Assembly (NCBI RefSeq): GCF_030272615.1
Contig: NC_081414.1
Coordinates: forward strand, 911,467,009 to 911,531,008
Origin: Cryptomeria japonica
Taxonomy: Eukaryota; Streptophyta; Pinopsida; Cupressales; Cupressaceae
Reading direction: 5' to 3'
Length of the DNA stretch: 64,000 nucleotides
Below the pieces are notes generated by a model. That model was not told where the DNA came from and searched no databases. It saw nothing but the letters and a program-made list of their open reading frames with translations. Below, piece after piece: positions 46,277-55,301 of this stretch. Made by a program: the position numbers and the translations under genes. Each line of letters starts with the position of its first letter. The stretch's first letter is position 1.

Positions 46277-47837
46277 TGATGAGAATGGGTATGGGGTAGA
46301 CTAATCTAGTCTATGCTCTTTGATCCTTTCCTTGGATCACCAAGTGTTCCAACCACACCCTAGGGTCTCTAGGACTTCCCTTGCTTGTGGAATTCCCCTG
46401 ACCTTGCCCAATCCACCCACCAACAACTTGCAATACTTCTCTTAAGGTCTCACCTACTCATGAGATTCAAAAGAACCCTTACTTAGGCTCATAAGGGTCT
46501 GGCTTATCCTACACCTTATTAGGTCCTAGCAAGGTTAGGACTGGTTCTAAGCATTGTTTTCCAACCATTCACGTACCCCAAAGTGTTTTAGGCCTCCCTA
46601 TCTATTACCGATCTCACCATTTGGCCTCTATCCTACAAAATAGGGCTACAAGGAATGAGCCCAATTATGCCTCCATTCCGGACTTTTAGGGCTCCCTCTT
46701 GCAAATGATGACCCAACTTGTGAAACTCCCCAAAAGGACTGCTATTCAATTGGCAAAAGCTCAAAGATTTCCTAGGTTTTAGGCCTCCAAGTGTCCGTAC
46801 ACTGCCCTAGGTGAATTTTGGGGTTTTTAAGGGTTTTTAGGCCTGCCAGGGTCACAATGAAGGTTTAGTGTTTCTACCACCTTGTCTAGATTGGTGGAAG
46901 CTTCTCCTTCTCACCAATGGTGCTCCACACACCCCTCTACAACTCCTCCAAAGGGTGCAACCTCCTCTGACCTTCCTTGCTCTCACGGACCTCTGCAATC
47001 TTGACCCTTCCTAGCTGGGCACTGTCCAGTCTCGCCTAGGATTGGGTCTTTGGATGGCTTCCCTGCATCTTCAAGGGCCCTGCTTGCTCTGAAGTAATGT
47101 ACAGGGTCTGTACTCCTACTCCCCATGGTTTCATGGTGATTCCACAATGGGGATAGGAGTAGTTAACCCATTGACACAAAACAATCCAAAACTGGAGAGT
47201 GAAAGAGTGTTTTACAAGATATTTACAAAAGACTCAAAACCTGCACAACACACTAAATCTAATTGCTCAAAATGGAAGAGTAAACACAACACAAAGCTTT
47301 CAACATAGTTTAGTCTACAAATCAATCCATTATCACTCTCTAATGCTCCATTTGTGTCGACTGACAACAAAATCACAATCACAATCAAGGTCTCTTTTCT
47401 TGGGCAGTACAAAACTAACATCCAACCCATCATTTTAGGGTTTGAAACTATATATAGTATCCTTTCCTCGGTCTGTGTGCCAAAATTAGGGTTGTCGATG
47501 CTAAGCTAAGGTTTTTGACCTATTAGGTGGAAAAGTTGCTTGACAACTTTGAAAAGTTGTCATGCAACTTTTTGCAACTTTTCCAAAGTTGCTTTTCTTA
47601 ACTCCTAGGTCTACATTGGGTTATCCTATGGACACCACCATGGTAAAAGGACCCCAAACTCATCAATGGCACACACAACCTCTCCTCCACAAGAAATGAG
47701 AACCAAGGACCTAAATTAGGACCTAATTAAGACTAATGAGCTCATGGCTCTTATTACATTTACAATGGCTTCTTAAAGAAGGAAAACACCAACAAAAACC
47801 AAAAGGAGGGAGACCTTAGAAGGGTGCTCCTGCACCA
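46277..47837 (-). repeat. Element D right LTR (5' LTR)
   Basis: 1,561 bp. TATA candidate CTATATATAG at 47448-47457, conserved in the left LTR. Confidence 0.9.
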
Positions 47838-47842
47838 CTTAC

Positions 47843-48285
47843 TTAGTTGGCCTGTCTCTCATGGTTTCATCCTGATGGTATCGGTCTTGCTGATTCACTT
47901 GGCTTGTCTTCGCTATTTGTATCAGAGTGACCCAACCCGATACGCCTTCGTGTACCTTTGTCGGTATAACTTTCACTGTCGGGCTAACTTTTGGGATCTC
48001 ACCCTGACTTTATAACTCCTGTCGATGTCAAACTCATCGTCCAGACTCTTCCTGCTAGTTTTCCACCTGTGGATGTGTATCGACATGACATATGAAATTG
48101 GATTGACTGTTCCATGCTCACTTTGATGAGGGTTATCACGTTGATATAATTTGTCTATCTGTTTATCAATATGTCTCTTTCCAATGACACTGCAAGTTCT
48201 CTTTTCACAACAAGAGCTCCTATTGGTGTAACACGATGATGTCTTCTTGAAAGGTGCCTGTGATGCCAGTTTGAAGAGTAGTAGT
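47843..48285. other. Unassigned sequence right of element D
   Basis: No gene recognised. Probably the other half of the repeat at 39353-40015. Confidence 0.4.
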
Positions 48286-48994
48286 TGTATACACCTAAAA
48301 ATGGTCTGAAGATAATTAATTAAATAAGAAATTATTTAATTAATGCCCCTTCCTAATTTAATTGAATTCATTAGCAATTTGATTAAATCCCTTTCATCTA
48401 CTTATTAATAAATCTAAGGATTTATTTAATAGGTTCATTTCAATATTCCCCTTTGATTAATTAACCCAAATTAATTAATCCTTCCCCCATTTAATTCATT
48501 TATTTTAATCCCCTAATTAATTAAAACAAATCAATTTATGAGCTATTGAAAGTTAATTAGTCTTTTCCTATTATTTGAATTTTTAAATTCAAATTACCCA
48601 CATGCCTCCTAACTTCTAACCACCTGACCTAACCATCCCCTTAACCTAACCCTAGGTTTAACTAACCCTATCCTATCTTGTACATCCTAACCTCCTTATC
48701 CTAACCTCCTATGGTGTGGATATTCTCCCTTTGAGACACATGGCACTTAGGCCACATGTCTCCTCTCTTGGACACTTGCCCTCTTATGAGCAAGGCTCCT
48801 TGACACTTGTCACCATAGAGATGACAAGTGTCCCTTCCTCCAACCTCTTCTCCAACCTCCTCCAATTTCACCCTTCATATCTTCAGACTTAATCTTGATC
48901 GTTAGTTCCTGCCACCTCACCCCTAGCCTTAGAAATCCTATAAATATCCCCCATTTTGGAGCACAAAAGATCCCATCTCATATCAATTTAGGCA
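48286..48994 (+). repeat. Truncated LTR of Tat-type element E
   Basis: Starts TGTATACACCTAAAA, matching 14 of 15 bases with the LTR at 55302. AT-rich TTAATTAAATAA stretches follow, and a TATA box CTATAAATA is at 48938-48946. The sequence passes directly into pol at about 49000; the rest of the LTR, primer site, gag and protease are absent. The direct repeat CACAAAAGATC (48962-48972 and 48995-49005) lies at the joint and may mark the deletion. Confidence 0.65.
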
Positions 48995-50472
48995 CACAAA
49001 AGATCACAGAAGAGGTTCCACACAACATATTCCTAGCTCAATCACTGACAGAGTCTGAAAGGTCAAAATTCATAAGTTTCTTCAAAGAGCGACAAATCAA
49101 CTTCGCCTGGTCATACGCTGATATGCCTGGATTGGATCCAGATTTGGTAATGCATCATTTGACAGTCAAACCGGGGGCAAAACCAGTAAAACAGAAATTG
49201 AGAAAAATGCATCCACAAGTGGCATTACTAGTCAAAGCAGAACTTGAGAAATTACTCGATGTCGGATTCATACGTCCAATTGATTATCCTGAATGGATCT
49301 CTAACTTGGTACCTGTCAGTAAACCAGACCGTAGCATCAGAATTTGCATAGATTTTAGAGACATTAACAAAGCTTGTCCAAAGGATGACTTCCCATTACC
49401 AAACATTGACTTGATTGTTGATCTCACAGTAGGTCATGAAATGCTATCGTTAATGGATGGATTCTCTAGTTATAATCAAATAAGGATCGCACCCGAAGAT
49501 CAACACAAAACATCATTCACTTGTCCTTGGGGAACTTTCTACTGGAATGTCATGCCTTTCGGGTTAAAAAATGCAGGTGCTACATATCAAAGAGCAATGA
49601 CCACTATCTTTCATGATCTCATGCATGTAACTGTGGAAGATTATGTTGACGACCTCCTGGTCAAATCAATAGACAGAAATACACATTTGGACATACTTTC
49701 AATTGCCTTTGATCGGTTGGAAAAATACAAAGTAAGATTAAACCCTAAGAAATGTGTCTTTGGAGTAACCTCTGGGAAGCTCCTAGGATTCATTGTATCC
49801 AAAAGAGGAATTGAAGTGGATCCAGCAAAAGTCAAAGCTATCTTGGAAATGCAACCACCAAGAAATATCAGTCAACTTCGATCCTTACAAGGCAGACTCC
49901 AGTCCATACGAAGATTCATAGCACAACTGGCAGATTAGTGTAATCTTTTTCAGCACCTGCTACATAAAAACATCAAATTCAAATGGGATGACAACTGTCA
50001 ACAGGCTTTCCAGACGCTCAAAGACTATCTCCTAAATCCACCAGTTCTGATGCCACCAGTTCCAGATCAACCACTGCTACTATACATATTAGCTACTCCA
50101 ACGGCACTGGGGGCACTCTTAGCACAACAAATTGCTGGGGGCAAGGAAAAAGCAGTATACTATATCAGTCGCACATTGGTGGGATACGAGCTAAACTACA
50201 CACCAATTGAGCGCGCATGTCTCATCGTGGTCTTTGCTTCACAAAAATTACGACATTACATGCTCACTCATAAGACTAAGTTAGCTGCAAGGATCGATCC
50301 GTTGAAATACCTTCTCAATAAAGAAACACTTACTGGACGACTAGCCAAATGGGTAGTGATCCTTAGTGAATTCAACATCGAATATGTGGACAGAAAAGCA
50401 ATAAAAGGACAAGCCATCACGGATCAATTAGCGGATGCCCCCATGATTGATGATGTTCCTCTAAATTCATAA
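48995..50472 (+). pseudogene. Element E reverse transcriptase and RNase H
   Basis: Open from 48895 in frame. RT begins near 49020 (LTESERSKFISFFKERQINF, WSYADMPGLDPDLVMHHL), then ICIDFRDINKACPKDDFPLP, MDGFSSYNQI, MPFGLKNAGATYQRAM and the catalytic YVDD near 49645. A TAG at 49936 replaces a codon between RT and RNase H. The RNase H (LYILATPTALGALLAQ, YTPIERACLIVVFASQKLRHY) lacks the usual first Asp, which is common when a second RNase H is present. It ends at a TAA at 50470. Confidence 0.9.
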
Positions 50473-50960
50473 TTTTCAGATGAATCCATTTTAACAATAT
50501 CACATACAAGGCCATGGCAATTATATTTTGACGGCTCATACACACAGCATGGGGCAGGAGCTGGCATCCTCTTTATAACTCCTCAAGGGGATTCTATACC
50601 CAAATCATACCGCTTATCATTTCCTTGCACTAACAATATAGTGGACTATGAGGCATTAACAATAGGATTACGAATTGCAGTTCAATCGAAGATCCAGGAA
50701 CTTCGTGTTTTTGGAGATTCCCAACTTGTTATCTGTCAAGCAACTGGTGATTATCAAACAAAAGATGAAAAGTTAATGCCTTATAAACAAATGGTGGAGG
50801 ATCTGAAACAACACTTCACAAAGATAGATTTTGAGCAGATACCAAGAGAGCAGAATCGAGCCGCAGATGCCATGGCTACAATTGCTTCATTGATTGATCT
50901 ACCTCCAAACGAGACCCGCTATGAGTTCTTGGTGGATAACCTTTTGGTACCTTCATATGA
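50473..50960 (+). pseudogene. Element E archaeal-type RNase H
   Basis: Same phase as RT. YFDGSYTQHGAGAGILF (first Asp), DYEALTIGLRIA (Glu), FGDSQLVICQ (Asp) and NRAADAMATIAS (last Asp): all four catalytic positions are present. It lies after RNase H and before integrase, the usual Tat position, unlike element B. Confidence 0.85.
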
Positions 50961-52263
50961 GATCACTTCTACTGAGATGATATGTGTTGTCGGTCCTGAA
51001 TCCCAGTTATATGGTTCCATCTTCACATACCTTCGCAACAATATCCTACCTCCTGATCTATCAAATAACCAACGCCGCACCTTCATTCGCCAATCCTCTC
51101 GATATGTCATTTTAACTGATACCCTATACCGGCGAGGTCTAGATGGCACTCTTCTTAGATGTCTAGAAAGTGACGAAGCTCAGATTGTGTTACGTGAAGT
51201 GCATGAAGGGATATGTGGTCCACATGCTAGTGGTCCTACCTTGGCCAAGAAACTCATTAGGACTGGATATTACTGGCCCAATATGGAAAAAGACTCATAT
51301 CAATTTGTCAAGAAATGTAAGCAATGTCAAATTCATGGAGACCTCATACATGCGCCAGCACAAGAACTTCAACCACTTGCATCTCCTTGGCCCTTTTGTC
51401 AATGGGGACTCAATCTCATAGGCAAGATTCACCCTCCTTCTTCCAATGGTCATAAATTCATTATCACTGTCACAAAGTATTTTACAAAGTGGATTGAAGC
51501 CGTGCCTCTCACACAAGTTACTGGAAAACAAATTGCTACATCCATCCTTAACTATATCATTTGCCGATACGGTATTCCGGTTTCCATTATCACTGATAAC
51601 GGGCGTCCCTTCAAAAATCAGGATGTTCGTGAGCTCTATGACCGCTTCCATATTTCCCATCGTTTCTCCACACCATATTACCCCCAAGGTAATGGCCAAG
51701 CTGAGGCGTCTAATAAAACAATCCTTAAAATCCTCAAAAAGACAATCGACGACGCTGGCCATAATTGGCATATCCAACTCAATCCTGCACTTTGGGCCTA
51801 CCGCACAAGCGTTTGTACACCTACAGGAGCTACACCCTATTCACTTGTTTATGGTTTTGAAGCCATCTTGCCTATTCAGGTCGAGTTACCCTCTTTACAG
51901 GTCTCTTTGCAAAACATCATCACTGATGAAGACTACAAGGTCTCTCGCTTACAGGAACTAGAACTGCTGGATGAACGGAGACAAACTGCTTTTAATCATC
52001 TCAAGGCTTACCAACAACGAATGAGTCGCAGCTACAATCACAAGGTCAAGCCTCGCACATTTGAGGTAGGTGACTTGGTTCTCAGAGAAAACCCAAAAAA
52101 TCAGCAAGACAGAGAGAAGAAGGGCAAGTTTGAACCAAACTGGCTTGGTCCTTACATCATCACAGCAGTATATGGCTCTGGGGCATATCAGCTCTCAACT
52201 ACAGAAGGTGAACCTTTGGAGGATCCTATCAATAGCATGCACCTTCGTAGGTTCTACACATAG
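50961..52263 (+). CDS. Element E integrase
   Basis: Open to 52263 in the same phase. A linker is followed by the zinc domain (VHEGICGPHASG, CKQCQIHG). In the core, the first catalytic position reads WGLNLIGKI, with Asn where element G has Asp (WGLDLVGKI); the second Asp is in ITDNGRPF; the Glu is in GQAEASNKT. The C-terminus has FEVGDLVLRE and GPYIITAVYGSGAYQL (GPY/F type). No chromodomain. One catalytic residue is changed, so DNA insertion activity is doubtful. Confidence 0.85.
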
Positions 52264-52328
52264 CTCGTCGGAATATCCTAATTCAAAAATACAAAAAAAA
52301 TTATAAAACAAAAAAAAAATCGTTACTT

Positions 52329-52475
52329 GGTGAAAACCTGGCAAACAGGCGCCTTGTGACACAAAAAATATTGAAAAATCGAAAAAAGTAAAGAGAAATA
52401 ATTTCGTCCAACGGTGAAAACCACTCCGGTGGCGCCCTGGGCACGTACCATGATGAAAACTGGGTCACTAGCGCC
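52329..52475 (+). repeat. Three GTGAAAA-stem-CGCC hairpin modules, element E 3' region
   Basis: Modules at 52329-52353, 52413-52436 and 52452-52475. Each reads GRTGAAAA, a 4-base arm, a 4-5-base loop, the complementary arm, then CGCC. The arms are CCTG/CAGG, CCAC/GTGG and CTGG/CTAG (the last with one G-U pair). Flanks are constant while the stem sequence changes with pairing kept. They begin 66 bases after the pol stop. A degenerate single relative occurs in element G at 62220. Confidence 0.65.
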
Positions 52476-52782
52476 ATGTGTAGAGACATTGCTCCTCCCT
52501 CCTTTAGGATTCTCTTTCATCATTTCACTTTGCACACACTCACAGCCTACATATCCATAATAAACTTACCCATTCCCATCATGGCTTGTTATTGATCTAC
52601 CCAAGATTGGTTAGCCATTCATAATAAACCTCCCTTTTCACCTCCCTTTCCATCCATAATAAATCAGATCCTATCTGTGGCTAAGGCAAATCCTACGTCT
52701 AGTGATGGGGGTGGAACTGAGAACATCACATGTTTCGAGGAGTACAGTTTCTTTCAGCTTTCTTCAGTCTATTCGCGCACAA

Positions 52783-52846
52783 TCCGCAATAAAGCAACAT
52801 CTGCATCACAGATCCGCAATAAAGTTTCATCTTCTCCGCAATAAAG
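52783..52846 (+). repeat. Three copies of TCCGCAATAAAG
   Basis: Exact 12-base copies at 52783, 52813 and 52835. Each contains AATAAA, so they could act as polyadenylation signals of the upstream element RNA; the repetition is unusual. Confidence 0.7.
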
Positions 52847-53900
52847 TATCAGTTTCATGGATTCAGTCAGTTTTAGATGAGACACAACAGCAACAATGGG
52901 CTTCAACAGATCAAATCTTTCAACAGACTCAGACAACATATGGTTCAGTGCTATCTATCCTTTCTATGAAAGTAAACATTGTGACCACAATCAAATAGAC
53001 TTATACAAGTGACAAGAGACACTAAAATTGAGGACTACAGTGGATGTTGGTGTCGAGTCTTGGTTTTCTCTTGATTTTATCTTTTGGTGACATGTCTTTT
53101 AGCTTTTCCGGGATGTCTTTGACTAGAGATTCTATCTCCAGGATGTCTTTGACTAGAAAGGCGAGGATGGGGTATCGTCACCTATTTGCATTTACTATCT
53201 ATGGATTGTCTCTTAGTAATGCTATGACTTGTCCAAGGATATGAGGACACTATGAGTCTAGTATGAATTGGGGTATTCCTTGTTTGTGACTGTCTTATCT
53301 CCATGCAAACAGGTACAATGACTTTCTGGGTCGAACATATGCCTCGATTGTCATAACCTAATTGCCATAATAAAGCTCAATGATGATAACGCACAAGAAG
53401 CTCTTTCACTTTCATATCTTCTGTCTTTCATCCCCCCTTTCTTGATTGACTTCCATCATCCTTCTCGAGTCTGCGTAGCCTGCTATCACATGACTGAGTA
53501 TAATGACACACCAAAAACATTTGCATTTCATGTAGTTGCACTTGCATTACCACATATAAGCATTTCATACATACATATAGATATCACAACTGCATCACAT
53601 CCTACACACAACACCTGTTAGCACAATTTACATTTGCATTATCATATTCATCTACATTACTTACATTCACATTTGCATTGGCATACACATGTAAAAACAT
53701 AAAAGAACAAAAATATTGCATTACATACATATTTGCATTCATATCATAAGCATCACATAAAAACATTTCATCACATAGGTACACATGCATATAGCTGCCG
53801 CAAAGATGAATCATCTCATATATATATATAAAGTGTCATGATACAATGATGTCAAAATCATATGGCTACAATCACCCGTAGGTGTCTACATCATTATACA
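52847..53900. other. Element E 3' region, no sense gene
   Basis: Contains a 17-base direct repeat GGATGTCTTTGACTAGA (about 53111 and 53142) and a low-complexity CATTTGCATT/ACATA-rich part (about 53510-53790). No reading frame is supported here. Confidence 0.55.
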
Positions 53901-54352
53901 AAATGGTACAAAACTGATACAGAGGAACTCACTGATCACTCCTGCCAACACTATTGGTAGTGCTAATCCTATCCATGTCATGGTATCCCATGCCACGTGT
54001 CCCACCTTCATCTCCAGTCTTGGATCCTAGAACACTCGTCTAAGGGCATCCCTGTCTCCATCTCGATCGTACGGAATCAGCTCCCCATCAATCGGTATCC
54101 GCATAATCCTATATACATCCTCAAGGGTGACTGTCATCTCACCCATCGGCAAATGGAAAGTGCATGTCTCAGAATGCCATCTCTCGGCAAGTACAGTCAA
54201 CAATCCCATGTTTGCTCGAAACTCAGGCACATATAGCACATGTCTCAAACCCAGCTCCTTGATGGCAGCTCTATCCTGAAATGACAACTCAGGTCGCAAC
54301 CTTTGCGTCGACGGGAATCTCTCCTGTGACTCTAACATCGACTGTACTCCTG
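53900..54352 (-). pseudogene. PMD (plant mobile domain) exon, antisense in element E
   Basis: The minus-strand frame 54368-54027 includes LGLRHVLYVPEFRANMGLL, VLAERWHSETCTFHLPMGEM and TVTLEDVYRIMRIPIDGELI. The block RW..ET.TFHLP.GEMT.TLEDV....G/IPIDG is the signature of the plant mobile domain (MAIN-like proteins). A TAG at 54027 stands in a frame that continues plausibly (DPRLEMKVGHVAWDTMTW) to about 53900. A 3' splice site (TTTGACTGCAG) at about 54353 would begin the exon. PMD genes are known in host genomes and as passengers in transposons. Confidence 0.8.
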
Positions 54353-54381
54353 CAGTCAAACAACTCAATCATGTCAGTTAT

Positions 54382-54661
54382 AGTGGCATTCATTGTTCAT
54401 CACAAAATGCTACTTTTTTATCTAAATGCATATGGTTATCTATCCTAGTGACACTCACTATTCATCACAAAGTGTTGCTTGATTCCTAGTAGTACTCCCT
54501 GTTCATCACAAAGTACTACGTGTGTGACACTCACTGTTCATCACAAAGTGTTACTCACATTTGCACTCCCTATTCATCACAAAGTGCTGCTCATACTTTG
54601 GGTACTCCCTGTTCATCACAAAGTACTCTATCTTGGTACTCACTGTTTATCACAAAGTGCC
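54382..54661 (+). repeat. Array of seven hairpins with 15-nt loops and changing stems
   Basis: Seven units (54382-54414, 54447-54479, 54489-54519, 54524-54554, 54563-54587, 54600-54628, 54635-54661). Every loop is exactly 15 nt, of the type CACTGTTCATCACAA. Stem arms in order: AGTGGCATT/AATGCTACT, AGTGACACT/AGTGTTGCT, GTAGTACT/AGTACTAC, GTGACACT/AGTGTTAC, GCACT/AGTGC, GGGTACT/AGTACTC, GGTACT/AGTGCC. Left and right arms change together; all non-Watson-Crick pairs inside these stems are G-U on the plus strand. On the minus strand the array lies in the putative intron of the antisense PMD gene and each loop reads TTTGTGATGAACAG. Confidence 0.75.
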
Positions 54662-54895
54662 TTGATCTATCCTAGTCTTCCTAGAGGACCTGCTTGAGTG
54701 TATCCTCTCAGCAGCTTATCCAATCGACAACATATGTTTATCACAGAACTGCCGATTTGACCTAGAAGACACAAATTCACATTTTTGGACACAAACGCGC
54801 TTTCATGACATAAACACACATTTATTACATTACCTAGTATGCATTAATGACAACAATAAATGCATCAAAGTACGAGGAGGTTTTGTGGTACTTAC

Positions 54896-54955
54896 TGGCT
54901 CTCCTGCCTCTGCTGGCCTCTGGAATCGACGAACGCGGTTGAATCTGTGAGCCAT
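54896..54955 (-). pseudogene. Candidate first exon of the antisense PMD gene
   Basis: ATG at 54955 begins a 20-codon frame (MAHRFNRVRRFQRPAEAGEP) that runs into a strong 5' splice site, CCA|GTAAGT, at 54895. With the acceptor near 54353 this gives an intron of about 540 bp. The simplest join does not keep phase (exon 1 ends in phase 0, the PMD frame needs one extra base), so a further exon, another acceptor or decay must be assumed. Confidence 0.5.
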
Positions 54956-55052
54956 TGCCACCGCTGCTGACTGCTGCTACTCAATTTTCGCTTTGCACTC
55001 TGCTCTCGTGGATGTATAGATGACAATGAGGATGTGTTTTCCCCCGTGGTCT

Positions 55053-55060
55053 ATCTTATA
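55053..55060 (-). promoter_or_regulatory. TATA box of the antisense PMD gene
   Basis: TATAAGAT on the minus strand within GTCTATAAGATAGACC, about 98 bases upstream of the candidate ATG. Spacing and context fit a pol II core promoter directed leftward. Confidence 0.5.
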
Positions 55061-55287
55061 GACTACCCCTCGCCTTCATTTCCCGAGTCAGTCTTCTTTA
55101 TCCCGTGACTTTGTCACTTTATCCGGTCAATCCATTCTAGCTTTCCTTTCTTATCGAGAGATTGTCTGCAATCTTTTCAGCCATTTTCATCCAATCTCTC
55201 GAGGGGGCATATCATTCCCATCCTAGGGCAACTCTGTATCAGTTCATCTTATCTTCTTTGAAACAACGCGACAAGCCGCATTGTCTC

Positions 55288-55301
55288 AAAGAGAGGCAAA
55301 A
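55288..55301 (+). other. Polypurine tract of element E
   Basis: AAAGAGAGGCAAAA immediately before the LTR start TGTAGACACC. It marks the following LTR as a 3' LTR for element E. Confidence 0.65.

Larger units (their letters stand above)
40021..47837 (-). mobile_element. Element D: Ty3 chromovirus
   Basis: LTRs of equal length (1,561 bp, 40021-41581 and 46277-47837), ends TGATG...TGCACCA, flanks CTTAT/CTTAC (one mismatch). The minus-strand order is primer site, Gag, zinc knuckle, protease, RT, RNase H, integrase, chromodomain. It is the most complete element here: every domain is present, with one stop in Gag, a frameshift in protease and breaks within pol. It is related to element C in all domains, but the LTRs differ apart from short ends. 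Confidence 0.9.

Noticed and set aside
51295-51777. 160-aa minus frame opposite the E integrase
   Set aside because: Shadow of the integrase frame; no motif of its own.
53510-53790. Possible coding region in the CATTTGCATT-rich stretch (70-aa minus frame)
   Set aside because: The translation is a low-complexity Asn/Met/Tyr pattern produced by the short-period repeat.
54382-54661. CRISPR array
   Set aside because: Plant sequence; units are 25-33 bases with paired arms, and the intervals (4-32 bases) are irregular, unlike CRISPR spacers.
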